Assembly (NCBI RefSeq): GCF_000699445.3
Contig: NC_067198.1
Span: 35,678,536-35,742,535, forward strand
Source: Schistosoma haematobium
Lineage: Eukaryota; Platyhelminthes; Trematoda; Strigeidida; Schistosomatidae
DNA: 64,000 bases
Direction: 5' to 3'
Numbering within the stretch: the first letter of the stretch is position 1; each line of letters begins with the position of its first letter. A program made the translations under genes and the position numbers. The notes below the pieces were generated by a model that saw only the letters and a list, made by a program, of their open reading frames with translations, was not told where the DNA came from and did no database searches. Positions 34,958-49,900 of this stretch are shown one piece after another.

Positions 34958-37398
34958 AATCCACTATTGCTTCCTAGACACTTCCCAATTTTCATAGCTG
35001 CACTTTCGTTAACCGTAATATTATGACCTGAAATATCCATGAGTGACAATTTAAACATTCCTACTATGTTGTGGTATCGCAAGCATGTAACAAGTCCTAA
35101 AGCAGTTTTTCGAAATCCCTCTTACGTGACGGAAGATGGTGTTGATCAATTTTGGCATCCGTCATTCTCCTGAGGTTCTATATTCTTGTGTTTTCGCTCG
35201 TAAGAAGTACTTCGTTTAGATATGTGTCGTATAATCAATAGTTTTCCCATAGGCAATTTATCTTATCAAGCATTCTCTTTCGAGAGCCCTTATTAGTACA
35301 TAACCCGACTAAACATTTACAAATGATGGAAACCATAACTTTTAGACTTTTATATTGCTCTTAAATTACGGATGATTTACTACAAATCACACAACACGAC
35401 TTTCTCGAGCTACAAGCCAGCTCTCTACATGTCATGCAGTTCAATCTTATACTTAGAATGTTAAACACATGTACTCATAGTCATCAAAAGAAAGATCATT
35501 CAGAAATACGGCTAATTTGACTGGTAGGTCGACGAAAAAAGGAGACAATTTGTCTTTACATAGCAACGGAAAAATAGGTATGTAGGTAATAGGGATGACC
35601 AGTGATTGTCAATGCTACCACCCGAAACTTATTTTTTTACAATAGCTACAGTGAGAACCAAACTAGAACTCGAGAGTGATGGGTGAGAAGACATTATATT
35701 TGAATTCTTGAAGTATGTGTGACCTAAGCTAACTAGATATCGTAAGCCATATGCAGCGAACGAGGGACAAAACTAGGTCGGCAAAGGTGGTTAACTGAAA
35801 ACCTCCAGTTGGGAGTGTGTTCATTAAAATTAGTAGAGCCAGGCACAATGTCGAAGACTTGCGAAACTATTTCTTTTGAACTATTACCAATACAGGTGTG
35901 ATATATTATTCAGCCGAATAGTACGTTACAAATCAATGGTGATTCGTAAAATCTATTGACGTTCACATCAAATACTTCTGTGGTGACTCACATTTATCAC
36001 GAGAACACGACTGGTTTAATAAAAACAATTATTATTATAACCAACTGTACCAGTGTTTGTTTTAATGTGCTAATGACAGCTATATTTTGCTTCCATTCTT
36101 TTACACACACTTTGATTGTAACTTCGCGCGAATTCGGTTACGTTCTGCAACCAAGCTTGTATCCTGGCACGATTTCGGTATCCTTTCGATACCACGAGAT
36201 CGCCAGCGAATATATCTCGACTTGGCCCATTAATTGCCTTCTGATATTTGGCTTCTCGGGGATTTTATGGATTTCATTGGTTACGTTCAACCCTCGCCTT
36301 CTGATTCACTTGGCACGCGATCCTTGGTAGCGGCGTTCATAGTTAACCTCAACTCGACACCACGCTACACTTCAATAATCTTTCCAAAATAAGCTACGTT
36401 AAAATGTTAGCAACTAATCTGGTCAGGCTAACAGGACTATAATTACCAGGATTAGATCGAAAAATGTTTTCAAAACGAGGACATGCTATAAACATCCTTA
36501 CATTTACTTCATAACCTACCTTGCGTTACTGAAAAATCAAAACGTATATTCAAGGGTTCCGTGAGAAGTCTTAGCTTCCTCGGTAGCTTGAAATATATTT
36601 CATTTTCTTCTGTCACTTCTTTTTCTAGCATCTTTATTTATTAGTTCAAGGATTTAAAGTTCTTGAATGGCCATTGCATTCAGGTATGTATTAGTGCCTC
36701 GATTACTTCAGTAAGACATGTATTTCTACAGAATCTATTAGCTAGAACAGTCTGGGTAATCCAATAACGGTTCATTAACCACATGCTTCTTGTGTTATTA
36801 AAGTCTTCAAAAGTTAGGATAAATCATGTGAGCATGTAATAACAAAGAAGCTGATGCACCACATTGTCCTGCTGATCTAGCCAGCACAGGCATACTTCTA
36901 GGAATGTGCTAAAAAATTAAGAGTGAGACTGAGTAGCCCACTTTAGGTTCAACTAACCATGACGTCAAATAAGTCTAGTATCTCGTTGATTCTTTAACAT
37001 ATAACAAAACATGCGTTGAGACAGTATCAACTAAATTTTACTCGAATGAGCTCTCCGGTACTTCTGCTATTATGTGTTTTGATTTCCCAGATCGTGAAGA
37101 AAACTATCTAACAACAAATACTTTCCGCTAGAAGACCTAAGATAACGCTCACCTGTCAATAATTTGTCAACCGTAATGGATAGGTTCCAACCAGTTCTTT
37201 TACATAAATAACCTTCATGAGCCAGTTTTATGACTACATTAAATGAAATAAAACTTTTGTTGAGAATAATGGTACAAAAAAATGAAATCAGCAATTTAAG
37301 ATCTGACAGCAATTTAAATGCTACTGGTATTCGAAAATCGAGTGTTTAAATAGCTCTAGTCAAGACGCGGGATAATATGTTGATTTGAATGTGTCTCG
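34958..37398. other. Upstream region of EDC3; no gene recognised
   Basis: Should contain the EDC3 promoter and 5' UTR, but I could not place a TATA box or start site. A 124-aa frame at 35956-36330 with hydrophobic content is unsupported; its 3' part (36120-36330) is GC-richer and could be repeat-derived. Confidence 0.45.
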
Positions 37399-37553
37399 AT
37401 GACTAGCCAGTATACTGGATTTAAGGTTGAGTTGACGTCATCTCAACTTGGGAAAATTGTTGGTGTTGTCTCAAATGTTAGCGAAAATAAGATCAGCCTT
37501 ACCGATGCAGTGATCAACAATTATCCTCCTACTATCCCTTCGTTTGCTGTCGA
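37399..37553 (+). CDS. EDC3: EDC3 coding exon 1 (start, LSm domain)
   Basis: This exon encodes residues 1-51 plus two bases of codon 52. The segment [20 protein letters not shown] has the strand pattern of the divergent LSm domain at the N-terminus of EDC3 proteins. The donor is GTAAGT at 37554. The split codon (GA|G) is completed by exon 2, restoring Glu-52. An ATG at 37399 is the obvious start; no upstream UTR intron or trans-splice acceptor is obvious next to it. Confidence 0.87.
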
Positions 37554-40500
37554 GTAAGTTCCTTCATTGTTTCATTTCATACTTTTCTATGCACATGTTA
37601 GTTTTTTTATATGAAACTTAGTATTTGCTTTACCCACCAACTTACTATGAGTCTCCCGTGTTTATGGTACTGCTATAGGAATTTTTCACGTTTCTACCAA
37701 TAAACTAGTCTGGTCGCCTAAAACACTTCAGATGTAGTTATCTGAAAGCGGTCTTCCTGCGTATTATTGTAACTCCATTTACATAATAGTTAACTTGGAG
37801 TCAGAGCTCGTGTCTGAGGGAGCTGGTCTTAAAATGTAAGGTATTTGTAGGCTATTAATTCACTCCTCACGTTTACAGTAATGTCGTCTCCACTCCATAA
37901 GTTTTGCAAAAACCTGCATCTTATTATTTTTCACTAAAATTTGCTTCATTAATCCACTTTTCTTGATGACTTAAAGATAATAGCATTAGGGTGATTCTGA
38001 TGGTCAGTAGTATGTGACATAGAACGTGGATACAAACACCTGTTTGTAAATGAATTCATAGTTTGTCTTACCTAGCAACAGACGCACTGTTTCCATTTCA
38101 TTATACACTTTCTTGATCAAGCCAAAATTTATGGGCGACCTTTCAGTGACGTTAAATCGAACTTGAAAATGTCCAAATACTTACTAGGGCTCAATAAACG
38201 TAAATTTATGTGAGGAGTTATGATTACGATTTACAGTTGAACGTTGGGTTTAGGAATTATATTAAATGTTTTAATCACAAACTGACATCGGTTATAACGT
38301 CAAAATGCTATTCAGTCGAATTAACTCATGAATTTCGCGCCAAAATCCAAGACTTGCTGACATAGGTCTGATCGGTTCGTCCATAAATTATGGTATCACC
38401 AAATAAACAATGTACTACGAAAAAGTACTCTCCAGATGTAGCTTATTGAAAACTCAGAAAGTAACTAGTCTCAAGCTACCAACTTAGACATAGAATACTG
38501 CTCAGATAAATAACATCATTAAGTAATTTAAACTGTTAATTATAAAACAATAATTCAACCAGTCAGTCATAGGCAACATAGAATCGGACACTTGTGCATT
38601 AGTTCAGGTTCTCACACCACATTAACACAGTGAGACAAAATTATTTCAAAACAAATCCCACAGTAGTAGAAATAGTAGTAACAGTATCAGTGGTGCTACA
38701 AAAGACTAGGTAAAGGAAAAAACAGTATAACGAGATCTCAAGATTAAGGTTCTAGGACGGAACAAAGAGACAATACGCAGGCATCATTGTGAACAATTCT
38801 GACCCATTCCACCTCAATTCTCTAACCACATAAATCGAATGATTTATGTTGCGCATATCTGTTTGGTGCCTCCTTGTACCAATGTTTATGTGTTTGAGTC
38901 GTAAATAAATAATATCTAACCATTGGTTACGATGATCACGCGGACAATAACCAGGTGGTTTACACGAATTAATATGGTTCAGTCTAGTTGTCAATGTCTT
39001 CATGGACTGGCTCTAGGTATGGGTTTGAGTGGTCCTAGCTTTCCCCTAACCTATTCTTACACCAGAAGACACTGTCCGTCGAGGTAGCCAGTGGTCGGGC
39101 ATGTATAACACACTTTTCGTGGTTTTATTCTCTGAGCTCAACAAAACTCCAAAATCATTCACCTGAGCTACAAATCTTCACCATCTCATTTATAACACAT
39201 GTCCAAACTAACTTATTTGATGAAAAGTCATTGCCTCATCAATCTTTTTGTTGCGTTTACCTAGTAGCGTATGTTTAACTTTGGCATTGCTGACTGTGTG
39301 ATCCCAAATTACACAGGCTATGCTTTTAAGATTCTTAAGATCTCATGGTGTGCATTGCGTAAGCATAGCCACAGAGCTCAAAGAACCCAACTCAGACGAA
39401 ATCTTCAGCTGGATTATAGTGTGAGTTTAAAAAGTGTATGAACTCAGTCACTGACCTCATAGATTGATGCCACTTATAGAATCGATCATCACTAGCTCTT
39501 TTATAACCTCTTGTCCCAACCGCCACTGTACGTCATGGTTGTGGTGGTTAGGCGCACTTAATACACACCTTGACCATTTTAGTCGACGAAGACAGCCTCA
39601 ACTAACTATCCTGGTAATCAACATACACTCTCTATTATCCGCCCCTTTGTTCAATCACACTCGAGTGCCTCAAAGATATGTGGTCAAAAACATGCAGTCT
39701 ACACATGTCGTCTTCTCTGTCCTTATCATAACTGTATATAAATACAGTACAAACTTACGTACATCTGTTACCCCCCAGTGGAGCATAGGTCACCGACCAG
39801 CATTCTCCAACACCCTCTGTTCTGGGTCTTCCTTTCTAGTTCTATCTAATTTTTGTTGATTTTTCTCATGTGTCTCCATTTCCCGGCGTAATGTGTTCTT
39901 TGGTATTCCTTTCCTCATTTGGCTTTGAGGGATCCGAGCGAGGGCTTGACTTGTGATGCAGTTGGTTGCTCTCCTCAATGTGTGTCCTATCCACCTCCAG
40001 CACTTCTTCCTCATTTCTTCCTCCACTGGGATCTGATTTGTTCTTTCCCTCAGTAGGTTGTTGCTGTTAGTGTCTGGCCAATGGATTCGAAGTATTTTGC
40101 GTAGACAGCTGTTAATAAACACTTGTATATTCTGGATGATGGCTTTCGTAGTTCTCCAGGTTTCAGCCTCATGCAGTAGAACTGTCTAGACATTTGTATT
40201 GTAAATCCTGACTTTGGTGTTGGTTGACAGTTGTTTTGAGTTCCAGATGTTCCTCAGTTGTAAATATGCTGCTGTTGTTCCATCGATCCGCGTCTTCACA
40301 TCTGCATTAGATCCACCGTGTTCATCACTGATGTTGCCCAGATATGTAAAGTTTTTTACATCTTCCAAATCTCCTCCGTCAAGTCATTCGATTGTTGCAT
40401 GCTGTGTTGAATCAGAGAATCGTTTCCCTTTGTGTGTGTTGAGACCTACTACGGCTGAGGCTGCTGCTACACTGGTCGTATTTTCTTGCATTTGTTGTTG

Positions 40501-40864
40501 CGTTTGCGATAGAAGAGCCAGATCATCTGCGAAGTCTAGATCGTCCAGCCACATCCTAGCTGTCCACTGTATCCCATGCTCCTCCCGATATGTTGATATC
40601 TTCATGATCTAGTCAATCACCAGTAGAAACAGAAATGGTGAGAGTAAGCAACCTTGCCTGACACCGGTCTTTACCTCGAACGAGTCTGTCCATTGTCCTT
40701 CATGCACGATTTTGCAGTTTGATCCATCATAGGAATTCCGTATGATATTGACTATCTTCTGAGGCACGCCGTAGTATCGAAGAAACTTCCATAGTGTTGT
40801 CCTGTCCACGCTATCAAATGCTTTCTCGTAGTCAGTGAAGTTGATTTACTATTACCATTACTTA

Positions 40865-40930
<66 letters not shown>

Positions 40931-43900
40931 ATAGGGAACTTAATTGGTAGTCATTTTATTTTACTATTTCTTACTTAATTCACATGATTTTATACATTAG
41001 ACACTCTTCGATCAAACATTTTATACTTATTAAATGCGTTATTGGCTATCGAAACTCAATAACTCAATGAGCAACATACTGTCATTTTAAACGACAGATA
41101 CTGTGTTTGCGTCTCTATAGTTATCACACTTGCTGATATCGCCTTTCTTTGGTATCTTGTGCTTCTTTCCAGTCTGTTGGTACTTGTTCTTCATCCCAAA
41201 TCTTGCTGAAGAGAATGTGGAGTATCCTTGCAGTTACTGCTACATCTGCTTCCATTGCCTCTGCTGGAATGTTGTCTGGTCCCGATGCTTTGCCGCTCTT
41301 GATTTGTCTGATGGCCATGCTGATCTCTTCAATTGTTGATGGACCAACATTGATTGGGAGGTCCGTGGGTGCTGCTTCGATATTGGGTGGGTTCAGTGGA
41401 GCTGGTCGATTCAAGAGTTCTTTGAAGTGTTCTACCCACCTGTTTTGTTGCTCTTCAATGTTGGTGATTACCTCGCCTTCCTTGCTTTTCACTGGTCGTT
41501 CTGGTTTACGATAATTTCCAGAGAGTTTCTTTGTCGTGCCATACAGTTGTCTCATGTTTTCTTCTCTTGCAGCCTTTTCCGCCGTCGTTGCTAAATCTTC
41601 CACATATTTACGTTTGTCGGTTCTGATGCTCCTCTTCACCTGTTTGCTTACTTCTGTGTATTCAGCTTGTGCCTTGGCTTTTTCTGCTCTTGTTCGGCTG
41701 GTATTGATCGCTGCCTTCTTGTTCCTCCTTTCTTGAATCTTATCCAGTGTATCAACAGTGATCCATTCCTTGTAATAGTGCTTCTTATGACCCAGGACCT
41801 CATGACATGTTGAAGTGATTGCCTCTTTTATCCCTTTCCAGTTACTCTCTGTAGTAGTTGATGCAGATATGGTCGATTTGGTTCTGCGTAGTGTGGTGCG
41901 GTGAAGTCCATTTGGTATTGTATATGCGTTGTTGCTACCTCCCGACCGTTGTTGCTACCTTGACGTGGTGGTCGGGCTTGCATATCGTGATGAAGCAACC
42001 GAGCTATACTGGCTGGAGCAACCGTTCCTCAAGGTCCTACCATGTCAGACAGGTCGGTTGAAGAGCGGTAAGACTAAAAGCAACAAACCCAAGGTCCGAA
42101 GGTGAAGTCGTACTGCTGACTGTACAGAGGTGTGACAGCAGTAAGGTGTTTCCTTCAAACAACCAGCATGACGGCGATGCTGCCTTCCCACAAGGAGGGG
42201 TGGGGTTAGAAAAGGTCGACCCTAAAAATTCACACCTCACGGATTTCCGTCTCCGGCGGTAAGGCCCTTTGAAGAACGGAGCTAACACGTCAAAAACCTC
42301 CCACGAAAAGGCCGTGCGCGACCGGCCTCAAGCAGTTGTCCCTTGGGCACTGCGGTCACGCCCTCAGGTCACTGAGACCTCCTCTAATCCAATTTCCTTT
42401 TCAGGTACCTCCAGAAGAACCCTTCCACGGTGTGGGCAACCGGGAAGTGATAATCGCCCTCATACCTCTAACAGCACCCAAGACCACTGTATTCATAATC
42501 AACCTTCCTCTTCAATTCCTATTATTCCTCCTACATCGACTTTCAACCCTAAACTTCCTCCGGCTTCCTCCTCAAGTGTCACCATAGCCAACGATTCTAG
42601 TGCTCAAAACTCTGTCCCAGGTCTACTGAAACCTCGCTCCAAACTACACATTGGAACTTTCAACGTACGCACTCTATGTCAAATCGGTCAGCAGGCTTCC
42701 TTGGCTAAAACCCTAGAGTCTCTTTCCATTGATGTATGCTGTGTCTCCGAAACACGCATACAGGATTCCAGTGTGGTCATTCACTTGACCTCACCTCGGC
42801 AAAACGGAGAGCCAACGAGATACATCCTACGTGTATCTGGTAACCCGATGGCCAGTTCTCGTGGACTGGCGGGTGTAGGCATAGCACTAAGCATGAGGGC
42901 GGAACAAGCACTGCTAGAGTGGATCCCCGTCAACAGTCGTCTATGTGCTGTTCGGCTAAACGGCTCCGTAAAAACTCGGAAGGATAAGGACACACGTCGT
43001 TGCCTTTTCGTCGTTTCTGCCTACGCTCCCACTGACTGCAGCTCAGATGATGTGAAAGATGAATTTTACAGAAAGCTATCTGAACTTCTTCAGAAAGCTA
43101 GACGCTCAGACGTAGTACTCGTAGCAGGTGACTTTAATGCCCAGATAGGTAGTTTAAACCAAACAGAAAGGCATTTAGGTGGATATTTTAGCATTCCGGC
43201 ACAGCGAACAGATAATGGTGACCGTCTGCTGCAACTGTGCTCAGACAATCGTTTATTTTTAGCAAACACAAATTTTAAGCATAAGGAGAGACATCGTCTA
43301 ACGTGGCGACCGCCTGCACCAAACCAACGATGGACTCAAATAGACCATATTGCCATCAGTCATCGTTGGAGAGGGTCGGTACAAGATTGTCGCTCATTCT
43401 GGAGTACCTGCTTGGACTCCGACCACGCCCTAATACGGGCACGCATCTGCTTGCGCCTCACTGGACGCAAAAAAGCCACAGTAAAAAGACCCATTAGAAC
43501 CCAACTGAGTAGCGAGGAAACCAAAAGTAGGTTCCAGGAACAACTGAGGTCACGATTAGGTAGTTCTGAAGACGAGGCTGACCCAGATGTTGCTTGGAAT
43601 GAAATACAAGCAGCTGTGGAAGCAGCAGTGACATCTATTAGCGACATAAACCACAGAGTTTCAAAGAACCAGTGGATTTCTTCAAAGTCCATCACACTGA
43701 TGGATTCTCGCAAACTCGTCCCATCAGGTTCTGAACATGATGAAGAGCGACAACAAATCAGATCTAGGTTAAGAAAAAGTCTAAGAAAAGACCGTGAGCA
43801 GTGGTGGGCAACGAAAGCAAAAGAGATGGAAAAGGCGGCGACTATAGGGAACACAAGACAGCTTTACAGACTAATAAAAGAAACTGGAATTAATAAGTCA

Positions 43901-46900
43901 AGTGTGAGATTATATCGGAAAAAGACGATACACTCATCTGCTCCCAGTCCAGGCGTTTAGAACGATGGGCGGAACATTTCAGAGAATAGTTCAGCTGGCC
44001 TTCAGCTACTCTACAACTACCCTCCATTCCCAGACAGTGTGAATGGAACATTGAAGTAGGTCCCCCAACTCTTGCTGAAGTTCAAAAGGCTATAGTTAAT
44101 CTGAGACGAGGAAGGGCAGCTGGTCCAGATGGATTGACTCCAGAGGTCTTCAAGGATGGTGGGCCAATTTTAGCGATTAGGTTGACTAATATTTTAACTA
44201 AAATCTGGGAGTTAGACGTTATTCCATCTAACTGGTCACAATCACTTATCATCCCAATATATAAGAGATGGTCAAAATCATCCTGTGACAACCATAGAGG
44301 GATTAGTTTAACTAATATAGTATCTAAAATACTAGCCTCGATAATTATTGGACGCCTAACTAAGGCACGTGAACTGCAAACACGAGAGAATCCAGCTGGC
44401 TTTAGACCTGGTCGTGGCTGCATCGACCACATATTCACCATTCGTCAGATTCTAGAACACAGGCATACTTATCGGCGTCCGACAATGGTGGTCTTTCTCG
44501 ACTTAAAAGCAGCATTTGACTCTGTAAACCGCGAGATTCTGTGTCAGTGTCTGTCATTGAGAGTTGTACCCCAGAAGTACATAAACCTTGTAAAGGCTCT
44601 TTACTCGAACAGTACCAGTCGAGTCAGAGCTTATGGCGAACTGTCATCTACTTTTGCAATCTCAAGTGGTGTCCGTCAGGGCTGTCCACTTTCCCCATTT
44701 TTTGTTTAACTTCTTCATAGACCTATTGATGGAAATAACATTCTCGTCGACTGAATTCTCGGGTATTGATCTCCTTCCAGGAGGTCCACTTATCGACTTA
44801 GAATACGCAGATGACATAGTCCTGTTTGGTGAAGACGCTGACAAAATGCAGAGTCTTCTGGTAGCACTGAGCAACAACGCCAGGATGTTTGAAATGCGCT
44901 TCTCTCCCTCTAAATGCAAGTTGTTGCTTCAGGACTGGTCTGTGTCAACACCTGAACTAAGGATAGCGAGTGAAGTAGTCGAACGTGTTAAAAACTTCAC
45001 TTATCTTGGAAGTTTGATCAGCCCTAATGGGTTGGTGTCTGACGAAATCTCAGTACGGATTCGAAAAGCTCGCTTGGCTTTTGCCAACTTACGTCACCTA
45101 TGGCGAAGGCGAGATATCCGTCTATCAATAAAAGGACGAGTATACTGCGCGGCAGTCCGTTCTGTTTTAATTCACTCCTTTCTCCCAGTCCATGTCGTCC
45201 CATGATGTCTACATATCCAGTATTGTCCATTCCAACCTTGGCATTTAGGTCTCTCATGAGAATGGTCAAGTCCTTTGGTCAGTCAGTCAGTCAGTCAGTT
45301 AGCTACAACGTAGGACCAGGCACATATATGCATCGGTCCAAGTTGCCATACCTCATTAACACAACAAGATGGACACCGGATTCATAAAAGTAGTTAATTC
45401 AGTGGTGGTAATATATAAAAGAAAGATTGCAATAAGGATATAGTACAGAAAGAAAGAATTAGTTAGTAGAAAGAAAGATAGGAAGCAATTTTAATCTCTT
45501 AGTTTAAGAGAAGACAGAGAGTGTATACACCGACGCCATTGTGACCGATTCTCAGTCATGTCACCAAGAGTCTCCAACCATTGGTTACGATAGTCACGCG
45601 GACCCCAACCAAGTAGTCTGCATCTACCTACATGGCTCAGACTATAGGTTAGTGTCTTCAAGCACTGATGCCACGTTTTGGTTTGGCCGCCCCTAACTTT
45701 CTTCCAACCATTTCCAATACCGGATAGCATCGCACGTCGTGGTAATCGGTGTTCAGGCATACGTAACACGTCGCCCAACCATCTCAGTCGATGAAGATTA
45801 ACAACCTCATCAACTGATTTACCATCATTACCTAATACCCTGCGTCTAACCTCACTATTACTTACCCGGTGATCCCAACAGACGCCAGCAATATTTCTAA
45901 GGCATCTGTGGTCAAATACTAATAGCTTACGAGTGTCTTCTACTCTTAATGGCCATGTTTCGCTGCCGTAAATTAAAACAGAACGGACTGCCGCGCAGTA
46001 TACTCGTCCTTTTATTGATAGACGGATATCTCGCCTTCGCCATAGGTGACGTAAGTTGGCAAAAGCCAAGCGAGCTTTTCGAATCCGTACTGAGATTTCG
46101 TCAGACACCAACCCATTAGGGCTGATCAAACTTCCAAGATAAGTGAAGTTTTTAACACGTTCGACTACTTCACTCGCTATCCTTAGTTCAGGTGTTGACA
46201 CAGACCAGTCCTGAAGCAACAACTTGCATTTAGAGGGAGAGAAGCGCATTTCAAACATCCTGGCGTTGTTGCTCAGTGCTACCAGAAGACTCTGCATTTT
46301 GTCAGCGTCTTCACCAAACAGGACTATGTCATCTGCGTATTCTAAGTCGATAAGTGGACCTCCTGGAAGGAGATCAATACCCGAGAATTCAGTCGACGAG
46401 AATGTTATTTCCATCAATAGGTCTATGAAGAAGTTAAACAAAAAATGGGGAAAGTGGACAGCCCTGACGGACACCACTTGAGATTGCAAAAGTAGATGAC
46501 AGTTCGCCATAAGCTCTGACTCGACTGGTACTGTTCGAGTAAAGAGCCTTTACAAGGTTTATGTACTTCTGGGGTACAACTCTCAATGACAGACACTGAC
46601 ACAGAATCTCGCGGTTTACAGAGTCAAATGCTGCTTTTAAGTCGAGAAAGACCACCATTGTCGGACGCCGATAAGTATGCCTGTGTTCTAGAATCTGACG
46701 AATGGTGAATATGTGGTCGATGCAGCCACGACCAGGTCTAAAGCCAGCTGGATTCTCTCGTGTTTGCAGTTCACGTGCCTTAGTTAGGCGTCCAATAATT
46801 ATCGAGGCTAGTATTTTAGATACTATATTAGTTAAACTAATCCCTCTATGGTTGTCACAGGATGATTTTGACCATCTCTTATATATTGGGATGATAAGTG

Positions 46901-49900
46901 ATTGTGACCAGTTAGATGGAATAACGTCTAACTCCCAGATTTTAGTTAAAATATTAGTCAACCTAATCGCTAAAATTGGCCCACCATCCTTGAAGACCTC
47001 TGGAGTCAATCCATCTGGACCAGCTGCCCTTCCTCGTCTCAGATTAACTATAGCCTTTTGAACTTCAGCAAGAGTTGGGGGACCTACTTCAATGTTCCAT
47101 TCACACTGTCTGGGAATGGAGGGTAGTTGTAGAGTAGCTGAAGGCCAGCTGAACTATTCTCTGAAATGTTCCGCCCATCGTTCTAAACGCCTGGACTGGG
47201 AGCAGATGAGTGTATCGTCTTTTTCCGATATAATCTCACACTTGACTTATTAATTCCAGTTTCTTTTATTAGTCTGTAAAGCTGTCTTGTGTTCCCTATA
47301 GTCGCCGCCTTTTCCATCTCTTTTGCTTTCGTTGCCCACCAGTGCTCACGGTAGATCGTACAAGTCCTGTGGTGGGCACTTCTCGACGACTTACTGCAAT
47401 GTTTTGTAGAATTGATCTTTAGCGTCTTCATTGTAGTCGTTGGTAGGCGCATAGCATTGGATGACGTTCATTGAAATGCCCCATTTCTTTGTTTTGAAGA
47501 AGGCTTTGATTATCTTTGTTCCATGAGATTCCCATCGTATAAGTGCATTTTGTGCTTGTTTTGATAGCATCAATGCAACTCCTTGTGTATATGGGACGTT
47601 TTCTTCATGGCCGGAGTATAACAGAAGTTCCACTGAATCTAGTCGTTTTTGTCCAACCTGCGTCCAATGTGTTTCACTGATTCCAAGCACCCACAGGTTG
47701 TATCTCTTCATTTCTGCAGCAATTTGGAAGACTCTCACAGTCCCACACATTGTACAAGCATTCCATGTACCTAAATTAATGGCTGTCCTGGTTGTCAGAA
47801 GGGGCATCAGCCTCGACTTCCGAAGGGACTCGGCTTTCACCAAGAGGCATCATAACTCTTCTAAATGAAGACCTAACTCACAGCGTAGAGTTTAAATGGT
47901 TTAAATTATTTTTTTCTGGTCAGCATTTTTTTAGCAAGTTGGTTTTCGACGGGATGGGGACGCTAACCCCATGCCTGACCCTCCTCCTTTATCCGGGCTT
48001 GGGACTGGAAGTAGCCCTAGAGGGGCTCCAGGCGGAGTTACAGTGTAAACTGCGACATAGTATACCTGCCTGTTGTTTCGCCTACATCACAAGTTAGCAA
48101 ATCCAAACTGACTTCATAAATTCACATCCTAGACTAGTTCTGAAGCAACATCTTTGTTCAGGAACACCATAGACTTCATTTTGTCAGTATATTCACCATC
48201 TGTGTGCCCCAGGTCAACTAGCGAGTTTCCAGGAAGGAGTTCAATTCCTTAAAGGGTAAACAAAGTATATTATTTCTAGGAGGATCTGACAAAAACAAAT
48301 ATTGTGAGTAGCCTTGGCGAACACCACTTTAAGTCACTACTTCAGATAGCAGTTTGCTGTAAGCTCTAACTCACTCATTGGTGCTCGTGTGAAGACAAAA
48401 TCCCTGTACGTGACCATTGAAAGAATACTAGTTGTTGGTTTACGGTGTCAGCAAGCTCGTACGTTTAAGTTATTCCCTAATTTCTTTGATATATCTATAC
48501 GTTTCATAATAGATGCATTTCTCTAGTCATAAAATTGATACTTATAATTTTAATATGATCATATACTTCATATTCTTAAATAACATACTACTCTCAACGT
48601 CCGTTTCCATTATGTTTCATATTTTTAATATACAAATGTACATATTACCAGATGTCAACAATTGTCTATTTCGGTTTTACAGGAGTAGATTCATCCAAAA
48701 TATTCGCATTCTTTCAACTGCAAGTGACGGTGAATCCTCAGGTAGTGATACACCGGTTAAATGCCCAAATAAGTCCTCTAATTCTTCACGCGAACAACGT
48801 CGAGAATGGTTAAGAAACATTCCCAACGCTTGCAGTGTTTATGTATGCCCTGACTCACCGCCTATCATTCATAAGACAGCTGGTGCGCCAGGATCTGGTA
48901 GTAACATTAATGATATTAATAACGGTTTTGGACACTCAAACGATTTACAACTGTTAGACAATGCATTGGGGAAAGCTTCCATTCGCGAACCAAATGACTT
49001 AAGTCCAGCTCGTAAGTATGGTGTTAATAACCACCGTCATTCCAAACGCCGCAGTTACTCAAGTAAGTCAGGTTTTTGAGATTGATTACCTTCTGCTTTG
49101 TCAAAACTGGCAGTTTTTCAAATATATGATACCTTTTGAAGAATTCACCCCAATATCGAGTCCTGTGGTCATCTGAGTAATGCAAAGTTTAGTTTTCTTA
49201 GCGAAATAAGATCAGTTAGAAAACCACTGATCGTTGAAGAGAACTAGTTAGCTATTCTATCTTAATTTGAGACTCCTCAACAGTGCTACCCTCACTACTA
49301 GATTGCCTTTAGGTTATTGAGTTGGAATCCAGCGATCTGGATTTCACACACTAGTCAGTTGGGGATACAGAGCGACCGTCATTTAACGTCATCGGTGATA
49401 ATTTTCTCACTCTTTATGGTTGAACTTCACTGGTCATGTGTTCGATCTCCTCCAGGTTTCTAATAAACCACGAAATGAGACAAAAATTTGTTAAGTAGTA
49501 CTTCTTGGTTTTCGGTGGTTTCCCAGATGACTTCAGTTCATGATAAAAACTCCACATGCTATGTCAACTAATAATGCTTACAGTTTTCCAAGTCATTTCA
49601 ATTATTGATACTAAATTTCTAACAATTTGTGCTCCTAGGCCTTTAGCCATACATCTGCTCCGCAAGTGAGTAACATTATCAGTCAGTTAGTCATATGCAA
49701 CATAGAACCTGGCCCATATATACATTGGTTCAAATAGTCATACTCCATTAGTACGATATGAAATTGTCGGAGCGAATCCCAGGGTATTAAAAGTAATATC
49801 AGTATGAGAAAAGATTAGGCATCGAAGATACTATTCGGCAAGAAAATGTAAATCAGTGAAATAGAAAATTCAAGGTCTAAGGAAAGACACAGTGAATGCA

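Larger units (their letters stand above)
41926..45171 (+). mobile_element. RTE-like A LINE, nearly full length, 3' truncated
   Basis: Contains a GC-richer 5' leader (41926-42268), an endonuclease ORF and an RT region. It sits inside the minus-strand B LINE and stops abruptly at 45171, short of the normal 3' UTR and (GACT)n tail. The coding frame is broken by a frameshift near 43905, a TAG about 43989 and another frameshift near 44700. The last 1.38 kb is matched in reverse by 45971-47353. Confidence 0.9.
45281..47353 (-). mobile_element. RTE-like A LINE, 5' truncated with intact 3' end
   Basis: A minus-strand element, 5' truncated at 47353, ending in a 3' UTR and a (GACT)n-type tail at 45281-45300. 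RT and C-terminal sequence are present. Flanking B sequence has AGGACTTG at both ends, a likely target-site duplication. The same three lesions occur as in the plus-strand A copy. Confidence 0.88.

Noticed and set aside
35956..36330. 124-aa frame resembling a membrane protein upstream of EDC3
   Set aside because: Hydrophobicity is expected from T-rich DNA; no family motif and no conserved start or splice signals.
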